From Burkholderiales bacterium (GTDB taxonomy: Bacteria > Pseudomonadota > Gammaproteobacteria > Burkholderiales > Burkholderiaceae_C): 46,590 bases of DNA. A program made the translations under genes and the position numbers. How positions within the stretch are numbered: the stretch's first letter is position 1; each line of letters opens with the position of its first letter. The stretch is from positions 1 through 46,590 of the forward strand of contig JACPYV010000026.1 of the NCBI GenBank assembly GCA_016195825.1, written 5' to 3'. Shown piece by piece: positions 5,561 through 14,540 of the stretch. The notes beneath the pieces are model-generated. The model saw only the letters and a list, made by a program, of their open reading frames with translations, made no database searches and was not told the origin of the DNA.

Positions 5561-7422
5561 TCCCCCGCGCCCGGCTGCCCGGTAACCATCCTGGACAGCT
5601 CGGCCACGCCGATGGGGGGGCGGGTCAGCCAAGGCACGACGAAGCTGCGCCGGGCCAGCCCGGCTGCCATGCGCACCATCTGCCTGCGCTCACCGTGCAG
5701 GCGCGCTGCCAGCAGAGGGTCCTGCGTGCCGGCTGCCAGGACGCTTTTGTTGAGCACCCAGGCGTAGGGCTCGATGCCAGCGCGGCGGAGATCATCCTGC
5801 AGCGCGGACGCTTGGGACACCGGCGTGACCTCCGGCAGCGTCACCAGGATGATCCTGGTGTAAGCGCCGTCCTGCAGGCGCATCAACGGCGTGACCAAGC
5901 GGGCCGAGCCCTGCTGCCGCTCGAACTCACGCATCATCTGGCGGTGATAGGCGCCGGTGGCGTCCATCAGCAGCAGCGAGTGGCCCGTAGGCGCGGTGTC
6001 CAGCACCACAAAGGCGCTGCGCGCCTCGCTGACGATGCGCGAGAAGGCGTGGAACACGGCCACCTCCTCGGTGCAGGGTGAACGCAGGTCTTCCAGCAGC
6101 AACGCCTGCGCCTGCGCGTCGAGGCCGGGCGACCTGGCCGCCATGATCTTGTCGACGTAGCGTTGGGTCTCGGCCTGGGGGTCGATGCGATCCACCCGCA
6201 GTCCCGGCACCTCGCCGTCCAGGGTGCCGGCCAGATGCGCGGCCGGGTCCGTGGTGCTGAGATGCACGGTCTTGCCCCGCTGCACGAGGCCGAGGGCCAA
6301 CGCGGCGGCGACGGTGGTCTTGCCGACGCCGCCCTTGCCCATCACCATGACCAGGCCGTGGCCGACGGCGGCCAGTTCGTCGGCCAAGGCCGCCAGGCCG
6401 CGGCTGGCGGCGACGGATCCACCGGCGGCGGCGCTGACCACCGGTGCCACCGTCGACCGGGCGTCCAGCAGCGCACGCATGGCCGGCAGTCCCACGGTAT
6501 CGAAGGCCTTCAACATCACCCGGTCCTGCGGCAAGGCCTGCAGCGAGGCGGGCATCCCAGCCAGCGCCTGCCGGCCCAGCGCCTCGATCGCGACGGCCAC
6601 GCCGTCGTCGCGGGCGCTGGCATGGAAGACGCCGTTGATGGCCAGGCGCTGGTTGTGCAGGCCCAGGGCATGCAGCTCTTCGGACGTGCGCGCCGCCTCG
6701 GCCATGGCGCCCTCATCGGGCCGGGTCACCAGGACCACGGTCGTCTGGGCAGGGTCGCTCAGTGCAGCCAGTGCCAACTTGAAACGTGTCTCCTGCATCT
6801 TCAGGCCCGAATGCGGCCCCAGGCAGGAGGCGCCTCGGTCGTTGCCTTCCAGAAAGCCGCTCCAGGCCTTCGGCAGGCTCAGCAGCCGCAAGGTGTGGCC
6901 GGTAGGCGCGGTGTCGAAGACGATGTGGTCGAAGCGCCCGTCCGCTTCGGACAGCAACGCGGCGAACTCGTCGAAGGAGGCGATCTCGGTCGTGCAGGCG
7001 CCGGACAACTGTTCACGCACGGTCTCGCGTTCGGCGGCGGTGGCACTGGCCGACATCTGCGACAGCACACGCTGCCGGCAGGCGTCGGCTGCCATACCGG
7101 GGTCAATGTTGAGCACCCAGAGCCCGGGCGCGCCCGGCACGGCGGTCGGGACATTGCGCAGCGCAATACCCAGCATCTCGTCGAGGTTCGAGGCCGCGTC
7201 CGTGCTGACCAGCAGGACTCGCCTGCCGGCATCGGCCAGCCGCAGCGCGGCCGCGGTCGACAGCGAGGTCTTGCCGACACCGCCCTTGCCGGTGAAGAAC
7301 AGGTGGCGAGTGGCCTGGGTCACGAAGCCCGGCGCCGCGCCCTGCGCCCCGGCCACCGGCTCGCCTGTCGCAACGGCGATGTCCCGCGCGCAGCGATCCG
7401 GACTCTGAAACTCGTTTGGCAT
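5557..7422 (-). CDS. arsA: Arsenical pump-driving ATPase ArsA (two-domain)
   Basis: The 621-residue protein has the duplicated ArsA architecture. P-loops are GKGGVGKT at 45-52 and 362-369, and the signal motifs DTAPTGH are at 170-176 and 475-481. Cysteines at 143 (GACTTEIA), 200 (SCLGP) and 450 (SPCTEE) correspond to the three metalloid-binding cysteines of the plasmid ArsA. ArsA drives arsenite efflux through the ArsB channel in the inner membrane. It is slightly longer than the usual 580-590 residues because of an N-terminal extension. No arsB, arsD, arsR or arsC is present nearby, so it is an orphan here or belongs to an operon lost in rearrangement. Confidence 0.9.
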   Translation of the reverse strand: MPNEFQSPDRCARDIAVATGEPVAGAQGAAPGFVTQATRHLFFTGKGGVGKTSLSTAAALRLADAGRRVLLVSTDAASNLDEMLGIALRNVPTAVPGAPGLWVLNIDPGMAADACRQRVLSQMSASATAAERETVREQLSGACTTEIASFDEFAALLSEADGRFDHIVFDTAPTGHTLRLLSLPKAWSGFLEGNDRGASCLGPHSGLKMQETRFKLALAALSDPAQTTVVLVTRPDEGAMAEAARTSEELHALGLHNQRLAINGVFHASARDDGVAVAIEALGRQALAGMPASLQALPQDRVMLKAFDTVGLPAMRALLDARSTVAPVVSAAAGGSVAASRGLAALADELAAVGHGLVMVMGKGGVGKTTVAAALALGLVQRGKTVHLSTTDPAAHLAGTLDGEVPGLRVDRIDPQAETQRYVDKIMAARSPGLDAQAQALLLEDLRSPCTEEVAVFHAFSRIVSEARSAFVVLDTAPTGHSLLLMDATGAYHRQMMREFERQQGSARLVTPLMRLQDGAYTRIILVTLPEVTPVSQASALQDDLRRAGIEPYAWVLNKSVLAAGTQDPLLAARLHGERRQMVRMAAGLARRSFVVPWLTRPPIGVAELSRMVTGQPGAGE

Positions 7423-7595
7423 GGGGCATCCTCACGCTGGCCTCGGGGCCGTCTAACCTAACCGCCTGATCACCGAGCCGGCAGCTGCTGCTGGAGACTG
7501 CCGTGAGCATGGCAGCCTCGGCGCGACGCGACTTGCCGCACATCAAGCGCGGTCAAGGCGACGAGCTGACCTCGATGACGTTGACAGCGCGCCGA

Positions 7596-8489
7596 TCAGC
7601 TGTCGACATGCCGGGCCAGCCCCAGGACCAGCGCGTCGAACACCGCGCGGCAGGGCGCGCTGTGGCGCAGGTCCTCATGCATCGCGACCCACGTCTCCAG
7701 CGGCCAGGCGAATTGCTCGGCCAGCACGCGCTCCAGTTGCGGTTCGCGCCGCGCCAGCGCCGTCTGGCACACGCCGAGGCCCGCGCCGGCGCGGATCAGC
7801 GCCAGCTGGGCCAGGTCGGAGTCGCTGCGCAGCGAGAAGCTGTCGCGGCTGATGCCGCCCATGCGCTTGGCGGCAGCGCGGATGAAGGGCGTCTCGGCAT
7901 CGAAGCCAATCAGCGTGTGGCCGCGCAGATCAGCCAGCGTCGCCGGCCGGCCATGGCGGTCCAGGTAGGCCGGGTGCGCGTGCAGGCCGAGCTCGACGCT
8001 GCCGATGCGGCGCGCGACGAGCTGGTTCTGCTCGGGCGGTGTCATGCGCACGGCAATGTCAGCCTCGCGGCGCAGCAGATCCTGCAACTGGTTGCTCAAC
8101 GCCAGCTCCAGCACCAGACCAGGGTGGCGTTCGCGCAACTCGGCGAAGACGCCGGCCAGCACCTCCACGCCTATGACCTCGCTGGCCGTCACCCGCACCG
8201 TGCCGCTGATCTCGCCCGGGCCGCCGCTGCGGGCCGCACGTTGCAGCGCAGCCGCGGCGGCCTCCATTTGCTCGGCATGGCCGCGCAAGGCCAGCGCCGC
8301 CTCGGTCGGCAGCAGGCCGGTGGACGAGCGCGTGAACAGCGGCTGGGCCAGCGCCCGCTCCAGCGCGGCAATGTGGCGGCCCACGGTCGGCTGGGTCAGG
8401 CCCAGGCCGCGCGCCGCGCCGGACAGCGAACCCTCGCGCAGCACGCCCAGCAGCGTGCGCAACAGCTCCCAGGGGATGGTTGATGCCAT
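7596..8489 (-). CDS. LysR-family transcriptional regulator
   Basis: The 297-residue protein has an N-terminal winged helix-turn-helix with GSLSGAARGLGLTQPTVGRH at about residues 20-39, followed by a LysR substrate-binding domain. It is transcribed away from the epimerase-Anbu-hydrolase operon, the usual layout for a LysR regulator and its target. A 91-base gap separates the two starts and contains a T-N11-A motif. The inducer is unknown. Confidence 0.9.
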   Translation of the reverse strand: MASTIPWELLRTLLGVLREGSLSGAARGLGLTQPTVGRHIAALERALAQPLFTRSSTGLLPTEAALALRGHAEQMEAAAAALQRAARSGGPGEISGTVRVTASEVIGVEVLAGVFAELRERHPGLVLELALSNQLQDLLRREADIAVRMTPPEQNQLVARRIGSVELGLHAHPAYLDRHGRPATLADLRGHTLIGFDAETPFIRAAAKRMGGISRDSFSLRSDSDLAQLALIRAGAGLGVCQTALARREPQLERVLAEQFAWPLETWVAMHEDLRHSAPCRAVFDALVLGLARHVDS

Positions 8490-8498
8490 GCAGAAATG

Positions 8499-8515
8499 TA
8501 TAGCCGCACCAAATA
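8499..8515. promoter_or_regulatory. Candidate LysR binding box
   Basis: TAT at 8499-8501, 11 bases, then ATA at 8513-8515 gives the dyad T-N11-A pattern of LysR-type sites. It lies in the gap between the divergent LysR gene and the epimerase gene. Confidence 0.35.
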
Positions 8516-8580
8516 CTTATGCAATTCTCAACTATCCCGCCGATTCCCAGAATCCCGCCCATCAACTCCTGGAGAACGGC

Positions 8581-9630
8581 ATGACGAACGCGATGGCCAA
8601 CGGCAACACGGTCCTGGTGCTGGGTGCGAGCGGTGGCATTGGCGGCGAAGTGGCGCGGCAACTGCGCGACGCCGGCTGGCGGGTGCTGGCGCTGCAGCGC
8701 GGCCTGGCGGCGGCGCAGGAGCTGCGCGACGGCATCCACTGGCTGCGCGGTGATGCGCTGAACGCGGCCGACGTGGCCGGCGCAGCCCGCGGTTGCAACG
8801 CCCTCGTGCACGCCGTCAACCCGCCCGGCTACCGCGATTGGGACCGCCTGGTGCTGCCCATGCTGCACAACAGCATCGCCGCCGCCCGCGCGAACGGCGC
8901 GACGCTGCTGCTGCCCGGCACGGTCTACAACTTCGGCCCCGACGCCTTCCCACTGCTGCGCGAGGACGCGCCGCAGCGGCCGGTCACCCGCAAGGGCGCC
9001 ATCCGCGCCGAGATGGAAGCGCAGCTGCGCGCGGCCAGCGAGACCGGCCTGCGCGTCATCATCGTGCGGGCCGGCGACTTCTTCGGCCCGCGGCCGGGCA
9101 ACAGTTGGTTCTCGCAGGGCCTCATCAAGCCAGGCCGCCCCGTGGCCACTATCAGCAACCCCGCCGCGCCCGGCGCGGGCCACCAGTGGGCCTATCTGCC
9201 CGACGTGGCGCAAACCATGGTCGAGCTGCTGGCACGCCGCGACACGCTGCCCGCGTTCACCAGCCTGCACATGGCCGGCCACTGGGACGCCACCGGGCGC
9301 CAGATGGCCGAGGCTATCCAGCGCGTCGCCGCCCGCCACGGCCGCACGCCGCGCATCGCGGCCTTCCCCTGGTGGCTGCTGAGGATGGCTGCGCCCTTCG
9401 TTGCGACCCTCCGGGAGATGGGAGAGATGCGCTACCTGTGGCGGCAGCCGGTGCGCATGGACAACACCCGCCTCGTCGCCGCGCTGGGCCGCGAGCCCCA
9501 CACGCCTCTGGAGGAAGCGGTCGAGGCGTCGCTGCGCGGCCTGGGCTGCGTGGACTGCCTGGGCGCCCCGCCCCCGGCCGGGGCCGACCGCGATAATCGC
9601 GGCAGCTTGTCTGCCTCGACCTCCCCATGA
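8581..9630 (+). CDS. NAD(P)-dependent epimerase/dehydratase-family protein (extended SDR)
   Basis: The product (349 residues) begins with a Rossmann dinucleotide-binding motif, VLVLGASGGIGGEVARQL, and resembles NAD-dependent epimerases/reductases acting on sugars or small carbonyl compounds. The usual active-site Tyr-x3-Lys is not clear; the matching region reads GTVYNFGPDAFPLL. The ATG at 8581 is preceded by GGAG at a proper distance; the frame stays open further upstream, but that part overlaps the LysR gene. The stop overlaps the Anbu start as ATGA, so the genes are coupled. The substrate is unknown. Confidence 0.75.
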   Translation: MTNAMANGNTVLVLGASGGIGGEVARQLRDAGWRVLALQRGLAAAQELRDGIHWLRGDALNAADVAGAARGCNALVHAVNPPGYRDWDRLVLPMLHNSIAAARANGATLLLPGTVYNFGPDAFPLLREDAPQRPVTRKGAIRAEMEAQLRAASETGLRVIIVRAGDFFGPRPGNSWFSQGLIKPGRPVATISNPAAPGAGHQWAYLPDVAQTMVELLARRDTLPAFTSLHMAGHWDATGRQMAEAIQRVAARHGRTPRIAAFPWWLLRMAAPFVATLREMGEMRYLWRQPVRMDNTRLVAALGREPHTPLEEAVEASLRGLGCVDCLGAPPPAGADRDNRGSLSASTSP

Positions 9631-10370
9631 CCTACTGCGTCGCGATGCGCCTGCGTTCGGGCCTGCTGTTTGCCTCCGACACCCGCACCAACGCGGGCGT
9701 GGACCACATCGCCAGCTTTCGCAAGATGTACCAGTTCCAGATCCCGCACCAGCGCGAGATCGTCATCCTGGCCGCGGGCAACCTGGCGACCACGCAGTCC
9801 GTCATGTCGCTGCTGAGCCAGCGTCTGCACGGCGACGGCGAGCACCTGCTCACCGTTCCTAGCCTCTACGACGCGGCGGTGCTGCTGGGGCGCACGCTCA
9901 AGGAAGTCGTCTCGCGCGACTCCGATGGCGGCATGCAGAGCCAGGGCGTGGACTTCGGCGCCAACTTCCTGCTGGGCGGCCAGATCCTCGGCGAAGGCCC
10001 GCGGCTCTTCCACGTCTACCCGCAGGGCAACTTCATCGAGGCCACCGAGGACACGCCCTACTTCCAGATCGGGGAGAGCAAGTACGGCAAGCCCATCATC
10101 GATCGCGTGATCCGCTACGACACCACGGAGCTGGACGAGGCCGCCAAGTGCACGCTGGTCAGCTTCGACTCGACCATCCAGTCCAACCTGTCAGTGGGCC
10201 TGCCCATCGACATGCTGATGCTGCGCGCCAACCAGTTCGAGCAGGCCATGAAGCCGCCGCACCGCATCGGCCGCGACGACCCCTACTTCCTGGCTCTGCG
10301 TGGCGGCTGGAGCGCCGGCCTGCGCAAGGTGTTTGACGAGCTGCCCAACGAGCCCTGGTTCGACGCGTGA
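9627..10370 (+). CDS. Anbu-type proteasome-like peptidase
   Basis: The 247-residue protein begins MTYCVAMRLRSGLLFASDTR. After removal of Met it would expose Thr at the N-terminus, the nucleophile of Ntn hydrolases. The SDTRTNAGVDHIASFRKM segment matches the Anbu (ancestral beta subunit) family related to HslV and proteasome beta subunits. Anbu forms large open ring assemblies in the cytoplasm; its substrates are poorly known. In many bacteria it lies beside transglutaminase-like, alpha-E and ATP-grasp genes; here it is coupled to an epimerase upstream and a hydrolase downstream. Confidence 0.85.
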   Translation: MTYCVAMRLRSGLLFASDTRTNAGVDHIASFRKMYQFQIPHQREIVILAAGNLATTQSVMSLLSQRLHGDGEHLLTVPSLYDAAVLLGRTLKEVVSRDSDGGMQSQGVDFGANFLLGGQILGEGPRLFHVYPQGNFIEATEDTPYFQIGESKYGKPIIDRVIRYDTTELDEAAKCTLVSFDSTIQSNLSVGLPIDMLMLRANQFEQAMKPPHRIGRDDPYFLALRGGWSAGLRKVFDELPNEPWFDA

Positions 10371-11257
10371 CCGCGCCGCACCTGGAGCGCTGGGCGCACG
10401 CCTCGCCCGTCGTCGGCACGACGCTGCGCGGCTGGCGCACGCCGCCCACGGGCCGGCCGCTGCTGCACTTCCTGCATGGCAACGGCTTCTGCGGCCGGGT
10501 CTACGAGCCGATGCTGCAGGTACTGGCCGCCGACTTCGACCTGTGGCTGTGCGATGCCCCCGGCCATGGTGACAGTGATGCGCCCGCGCAATTCCCCGGC
10601 TGGAACGCTTGTGCCGCGGCCGCACTGCAGGCCTTCCAGGCGGGGCGCGGGCCGTACGGCAATGTGCCCTGCTTCGCCGTCGGGCACAGCTTTGGCGGCG
10701 TGCAGACCGCGCTGCTGCTGGCCGAACCCGGCCAGCCGTTCGCGCGCGCGGTGCTGCTGGACCCGGTGCTCTTCCCGCCGACCATGCTGCTGGCCGCCAC
10801 ATTGATCGGCCGCACCGGCGCAGGCCTGTTCAACCCGCTGGCCCGGTCCACCAAGCGGCGACGCCGTGAATGGCCGGACCGCGAGCATGCCCGCCAGAGC
10901 CTGCGGGGCCGCGGCACCTACCGCGGCTGGACCGAGCCCGCACTGGACGCCTTCATCACGCACGCGCTGCGCGACACGCCCGACGGCCACGCCGCACTGA
11001 AGTGCGCGCCCGAGCTGGAGTCCACCATCTTCAGCACCATGCCGCGGCAGCTGTGGAGCCGACTGCGCCGCATCACAGCGCCCACGCTGCTGCTGCATGG
11101 CGCCGACACCATGCCCTTCGTACGTGAAGGCTGCGCCAGCGCCCGCGACCACAACGCGCCGCACCTGCACCTGCAGGTCACGGCCGGTGGCCACTGCTTC
11201 ATGCAGCAGGACCCGGCCGATGCGGCGGCCCGCGTGCGGGCGCACCTGCTCGGCTGA
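10367..11257 (+). CDS. Alpha/beta hydrolase
   Basis: This 296-residue protein starts at a GTG overlapping the Anbu stop (GTGA). It has the alpha/beta-hydrolase hallmarks: an oxyanion segment LHFLHGNGFCG, the nucleophile elbow GHSFGG, an Asp in LLHGAD and a His in GGHCFMQQDP near the C-terminus. It is predicted to be cytoplasmic, with no signal peptide. The substrate is not indicated. Its stop codon is one base from the stop of the convergent nadC. Confidence 0.85.
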   Translation: MTAPHLERWAHASPVVGTTLRGWRTPPTGRPLLHFLHGNGFCGRVYEPMLQVLAADFDLWLCDAPGHGDSDAPAQFPGWNACAAAALQAFQAGRGPYGNVPCFAVGHSFGGVQTALLLAEPGQPFARAVLLDPVLFPPTMLLAATLIGRTGAGLFNPLARSTKRRRREWPDREHARQSLRGRGTYRGWTEPALDAFITHALRDTPDGHAALKCAPELESTIFSTMPRQLWSRLRRITAPTLLLHGADTMPFVREGCASARDHNAPHLHLQVTAGGHCFMQQDPADAAARVRAHLLG

Positions 11258-11258
11258 A

Positions 11259-12131
11259 TCAGTCGGGCACGGGCCCGAGCACGCGCATCGAGTAGTCCAC
11301 CGCACGCACGTCCTTGGTCAGCCGGCCGATGGAGATGCGGTCCACACCGGTCGCAGCGATCCAGCGCAGCTGGTCCAGCGCGACGCCGCCCGACACCTCC
11401 AGCAAGGCGCGGCCGGCATTGACGGCGACCGCCTCGCGCATCTGCGCCTCGCTGAAGTTGTCCAGCAGCACGCTGACGGCACCGGCATCCAGCGCCTCGC
11501 TCAGCTGCGCGATGGTCTCGACCTCGACCTGGATGTCCACGCCCGCATTCAGCGCCTGCGCCGCGCGCAGCGCCGGGCCCACGCCGCCGGCCGCCGCGAT
11601 GTGGTTCTCCTTGATGAGGATGCCCGCGTAAAGCGCCAGCCGCTGGTTCTGGCCGCCGCCCACGCGGACCGCGTACTTCTGCGCCAGGCGCAGGCCAGGG
11701 AGGGTCTTGCGCGTGTCCAGGATGGCGCAGCCGCCTGCGTTCGGGCTCGCGCCGGCCACCGCGTCAACGTGAGCGCGCGTGATCGTGGCCGTGCCGGACA
11801 GCAGCTGCAGGAAGTTCAGCGCCGGCCGCTCGGCGGAGAGCAGCGCGCGGCCATCGGCCTCGATGCGGCAGACCAGCGTGTCCGCCGTCATCGCAGCGCC
11901 TTCGTCGTACAGCCACTCGATGTGGCTGCTCGAATCCAGCGCAGCGAACACGCCGTCGAACCAATCGCGCCCGCACAGCACGGCCGCCTCGCGCACGCGC
12001 ACCAGCGCGCTCACGCGCCGGCCCGCCAGCACCAGCTGTGCCGTCCAGTCGCAGCGGCCGATGTCTTCGGCCAGCGCGTCGCGGATGTTGCGTGCGCGCG
12101 CTTCGGCCAGGGTCTCTTCAGCGAACTTCAC
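11259..12131 (-). CDS. nadC: Nicotinate-nucleotide pyrophosphorylase (carboxylating)
   Basis: The 290-residue protein matches NadC, which converts quinolinate and PRPP to nicotinate mononucleotide in de novo NAD synthesis. Conserved elements are the LDTRKTLPGLR motif with its PRPP/quinolinate-binding Arg and Lys, VGGGQNQR, and VLLDNFS. The length is normal. The GTG start at 12131 overlaps the stop of the upstream hydrolase gene (GTGA), indicating a two-gene transcript. Confidence 0.93.
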   Translation of the reverse strand: MKFAEETLAEARARNIRDALAEDIGRCDWTAQLVLAGRRVSALVRVREAAVLCGRDWFDGVFAALDSSSHIEWLYDEGAAMTADTLVCRIEADGRALLSAERPALNFLQLLSGTATITRAHVDAVAGASPNAGGCAILDTRKTLPGLRLAQKYAVRVGGGQNQRLALYAGILIKENHIAAAGGVGPALRAAQALNAGVDIQVEVETIAQLSEALDAGAVSVLLDNFSEAQMREAVAVNAGRALLEVSGGVALDQLRWIAATGVDRISIGRLTKDVRAVDYSMRVLGPVPD

Positions 12132-12826
12132 TCGGCCGGCCCCACGGTCAGCTGGATCTCTCCCAGCCCCTCGATGCGCCCCAACATCACGTCACCGGTG
12201 ACGACGGCGCCCACGCCGGCCGGCGTGCCGGTGTAGATCAGGTCGCCCGGGTGCAGGTGGTAGAGGTGCGACAGGTTCGAGACGATCTCGGCTTGGTTCC
12301 AGATCATGTCGGCCAGGTCGCCATGCTGCTTCTCGACGCCATTCACGCTCAGCGTGATGGCGCCTCGGTCCAGCACGCCCAGTTCGCTCTTGCGCACGAT
12401 CTCGCCCAGGATGGCCGACTGGTCGAAGCCCTTGGCCGTGTCCCAGGGTTTGCCGCCCGCCTTGGCCGCGGCCTGCAGGTCGCGGCGCGTCATGTCCAGG
12501 CCGGTGGCATAGCCCCAGATGGCGGCGACGGCCGCCTCGGGCGTGACCTTGAACACCGGTGCACCGATGGCCAGCACCAGCTCCATCTCGTAGTGGTAGT
12601 TGCGGGTCTCGGTCGGGTAGGGCACCGTCGAGCCAGAGGCGGTCAGCGCGCTGGCGGGCTTGGTGAAGTAGAACGGCGGCTCACGCGTCGGGTCAGCGCC
12701 CATCTCACGGGCATGATCGGCATAGTTGCGGCCGACGCAGAAGATGCGGCTGACCGCGTAACGGGCGTCCGTGCCGCGCACGGCGGCGCTGGGAATCTCG
12801 GCCGCAGGAAAGACGAAATTGCTCAT
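12128..12826 (-). CDS. Fumarylacetoacetate hydrolase-family protein (fumarylpyruvate hydrolase-like)
   Basis: The 232-residue protein has the FAH fold: RIFCVGRNYADHAREMG near the N-terminus, then the metal-binding YEMELVLAIG (Glu80 and Glu82) and GLDMTRRDLQ. The short single-domain form resembles fumarylpyruvate or acylpyruvate hydrolases of aromatic catabolism, but substrates in this family are easily mis-assigned. The ATG at 12826 gives the N-terminus usual for these proteins; a longer frame exists but lacks support. Its start codon shares CATG with the start of the divergent rlpA. It is coupled to nadC. Confidence 0.8.
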   Translation of the reverse strand: MSNFVFPAAEIPSAAVRGTDARYAVSRIFCVGRNYADHAREMGADPTREPPFYFTKPASALTASGSTVPYPTETRNYHYEMELVLAIGAPVFKVTPEAAVAAIWGYATGLDMTRRDLQAAAKAGGKPWDTAKGFDQSAILGEIVRKSELGVLDRGAITLSVNGVEKQHGDLADMIWNQAEIVSNLSHLYHLHPGDLIYTGTPAGVGAVVTGDVMLGRIEGLGEIQLTVGPAE

Positions 12827-13733
12827 GGCATGGCTTCGACATTGGAGGGACGGCGCACAGCATACTGGCCTCGCCATCGCGTTGCTGCTGCTGGCCTTGA
12901 CGACCGGCTGCGCGACGCGGCCGACCGTTCCCGCCGTCGGCATCGACCGCGACGGCCCGCTGCCCAACCCGCCGCCCGACCTGGCCAAGGTGCCCGACGC
13001 GGCACCTCGCGTCGAGCCCATCCGCAGTGGTGGCCCCAACAAGCCCTACGAGGTGCTGGGCGAGCGCTACGAGCCCATCACCGGTGACGCGCCCTACACC
13101 GACCGCGGCCTCGCGTCCTGGTACGGCAAGAAGTTCCACGGCCGGCCTACGGCCAGCGGCGAGGTCTACAACATGTATGCCATGACGGCCGCGCACGCGA
13201 CGCTGCCCATCCCCAGCTATGCCCGCGTGCGCAACCCGGCCAACGGCCGCGAGGTCATCGTGCGCATCAACGACCGCGGGCCCTTCCACAAGGGCCGCAT
13301 CATCGACCTGAGCTACACCGCCGCGCTGAAGCTGGACGTGCTGCGCGGCGTCGCGCCGGTAGAGGTGCAGCGCATCACCTACGCCGAGATCCGCGCCGGA
13401 CTGTGGGCTAAGCCTTCGGGCGAGCCAGCCCCCGTGTTCACGCCCGAGGCACCGCCCGGCGCACCGCAGCGCGAGACGACGGCCGTGGTCGCCTCCGGCG
13501 CCAACTACTGGCTGCAGTTCGGCGCCTTCGCGAGGCTGGATGGCGCCGAAGCCATGCGCCAGCGCGTGGCCGAGGCCGACCTGGGCCTGCTGCCGCTGCT
13601 GACCATCGTGCGCGAGGCCGGCCTGCATCGCCTGCGCGCCGGCCCCTTCCCCAGCGCCGACGAGGCCCGCCAGCAGGCAGACAAGCTGCGCACTGAACAC
13701 GGGCTGGAAGCCAGCCTGGTCGAGAAGCGCTAG
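12825..13733 (+). CDS. rlpA: RlpA-family septal lipoprotein with SPOR domain
   Basis: The 302-residue protein has a lipoprotein signal peptide (ALTTGC, lipidated Cys29) and a double-psi beta-barrel at about residues 95-185 with ASWYGKKFHGRPTASGE and the conserved NDRGPF. A C-terminal SPOR domain (about 225-302) would bind denuded peptidoglycan at division sites. RlpA proteins are outer-membrane-anchored lytic transglycosylases or septal proteins. The ATG at 12825 gives the best signal peptide. There is no good ribosome binding site at the proper distance, and the promoter must lie within the opposite gene. Confidence 0.88.
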   Translation: MAWLRHWRDGAQHTGLAIALLLLALTTGCATRPTVPAVGIDRDGPLPNPPPDLAKVPDAAPRVEPIRSGGPNKPYEVLGERYEPITGDAPYTDRGLASWYGKKFHGRPTASGEVYNMYAMTAAHATLPIPSYARVRNPANGREVIVRINDRGPFHKGRIIDLSYTAALKLDVLRGVAPVEVQRITYAEIRAGLWAKPSGEPAPVFTPEAPPGAPQRETTAVVASGANYWLQFGAFARLDGAEAMRQRVAEADLGLLPLLTIVREAGLHRLRAGPFPSADEARQQADKLRTEHGLEASLVEKR

Positions 13734-13739
13734 TTCCGG

Positions 13740-14486
13740 CTAACGGCCTCCGCCCACGTCCAGCAGCGCACCCACCGTGTAGCTGGCGGCGTCGCTCAAC
13801 AGCCAGGCGATGGCCTCGGCCACCTCGTCAGCACGGCCCAGCCGCTGGATGGGGATGGTGGCCGCGACGCCTGATGCGACCACGTCGATACCGCTGGTGG
13901 CGTGGATCTCTGTCTCGATGACGCCGGGCCGCACGCCGTTGACGCGGATGCCCTCGCCGATCAGCTCGCGCGCCAGGCCCTTGGTCAAGGTGTCGACGGC
14001 ACCTTTGGTGGCGGCGTAGTCCACGTAGATGCCGCCCGAGCCGAACTCGGCCGCGCGCGAGCTGATATTGACGATGGACCCGCCGGTGCCGCCGGTGCGC
14101 GTGCTCATGCGCCGCGCGGCCTGTTGGCAGCACAGGAGCGTGCCCATCACGTTGACGTTGAAGAGCCGCTGCCAGCGCGCCATGCCCATGGCTTCCAGCC
14201 GCGCCACGGGCGCGACGATGCCGGCGTTGTTGACCAGGCCGCCCAGCCGTCCCCCGGCGGCATCCAGCCGCTCGAACATCGCCGCCACCTGGGCCTCGTC
14301 GGCCACGTCGGCCTGCAGCGCCAACACGCGACGGCCCAGTGCGTGCAATCTGCCCGCCAGCGTCTCGGCGGCGGCGCTATCCTGCGCGAAATTGATGGCC
14401 ACGTCCCAGCCGGCCATGGCGCAACGCAGCGCCGTGGCGGCACCAATGCCACGCGAACCACCGGTGATCAAGACCCAGTCCGTCAT
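13740..14486 (-). CDS. SDR-family oxidoreductase
   Basis: The 248-residue classical short-chain dehydrogenase has the cofactor motif TGGSRGIG, NNAG, the catalytic Ser in IVNISSRAAEF and the YAATK Tyr-x3-Lys pair. It resembles 3-oxoacyl-ACP reductase or glucose dehydrogenase-type enzymes, and the substrate is not specified. A start nine bases upstream (14495) is also possible. It is convergent with rlpA, six bases between stops. Confidence 0.88.
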   Translation of the reverse strand: MTDWVLITGGSRGIGAATALRCAMAGWDVAINFAQDSAAAETLAGRLHALGRRVLALQADVADEAQVAAMFERLDAAGGRLGGLVNNAGIVAPVARLEAMGMARWQRLFNVNVMGTLLCCQQAARRMSTRTGGTGGSIVNISSRAAEFGSGGIYVDYAATKGAVDTLTKGLARELIGEGIRVNGVRPGVIETEIHATSGIDVVASGVAATIPIQRLGRADEVAEAIAWLLSDAASYTVGALLDVGGGR

Positions 14487-14540
14487 GCGCGGCATTGTGG
14501 CGTTGTCGGGGAAGATGCGCGGCCCCTCGACACCCGCTGC

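Noticed and set aside
6163..7461. Long open frame (432 codons) on the plus strand opposite arsA
   Set aside because: It mirrors the high-GC third codon positions of arsA, has no recognisable motif, and arsA itself has full catalytic motifs.
8005..8580. Upstream extension of the epimerase frame through the LysR gene
   Set aside because: The Rossmann motif begins just after ATG 8581, which has a ribosome binding site; the extension is antisense to the LysR gene.
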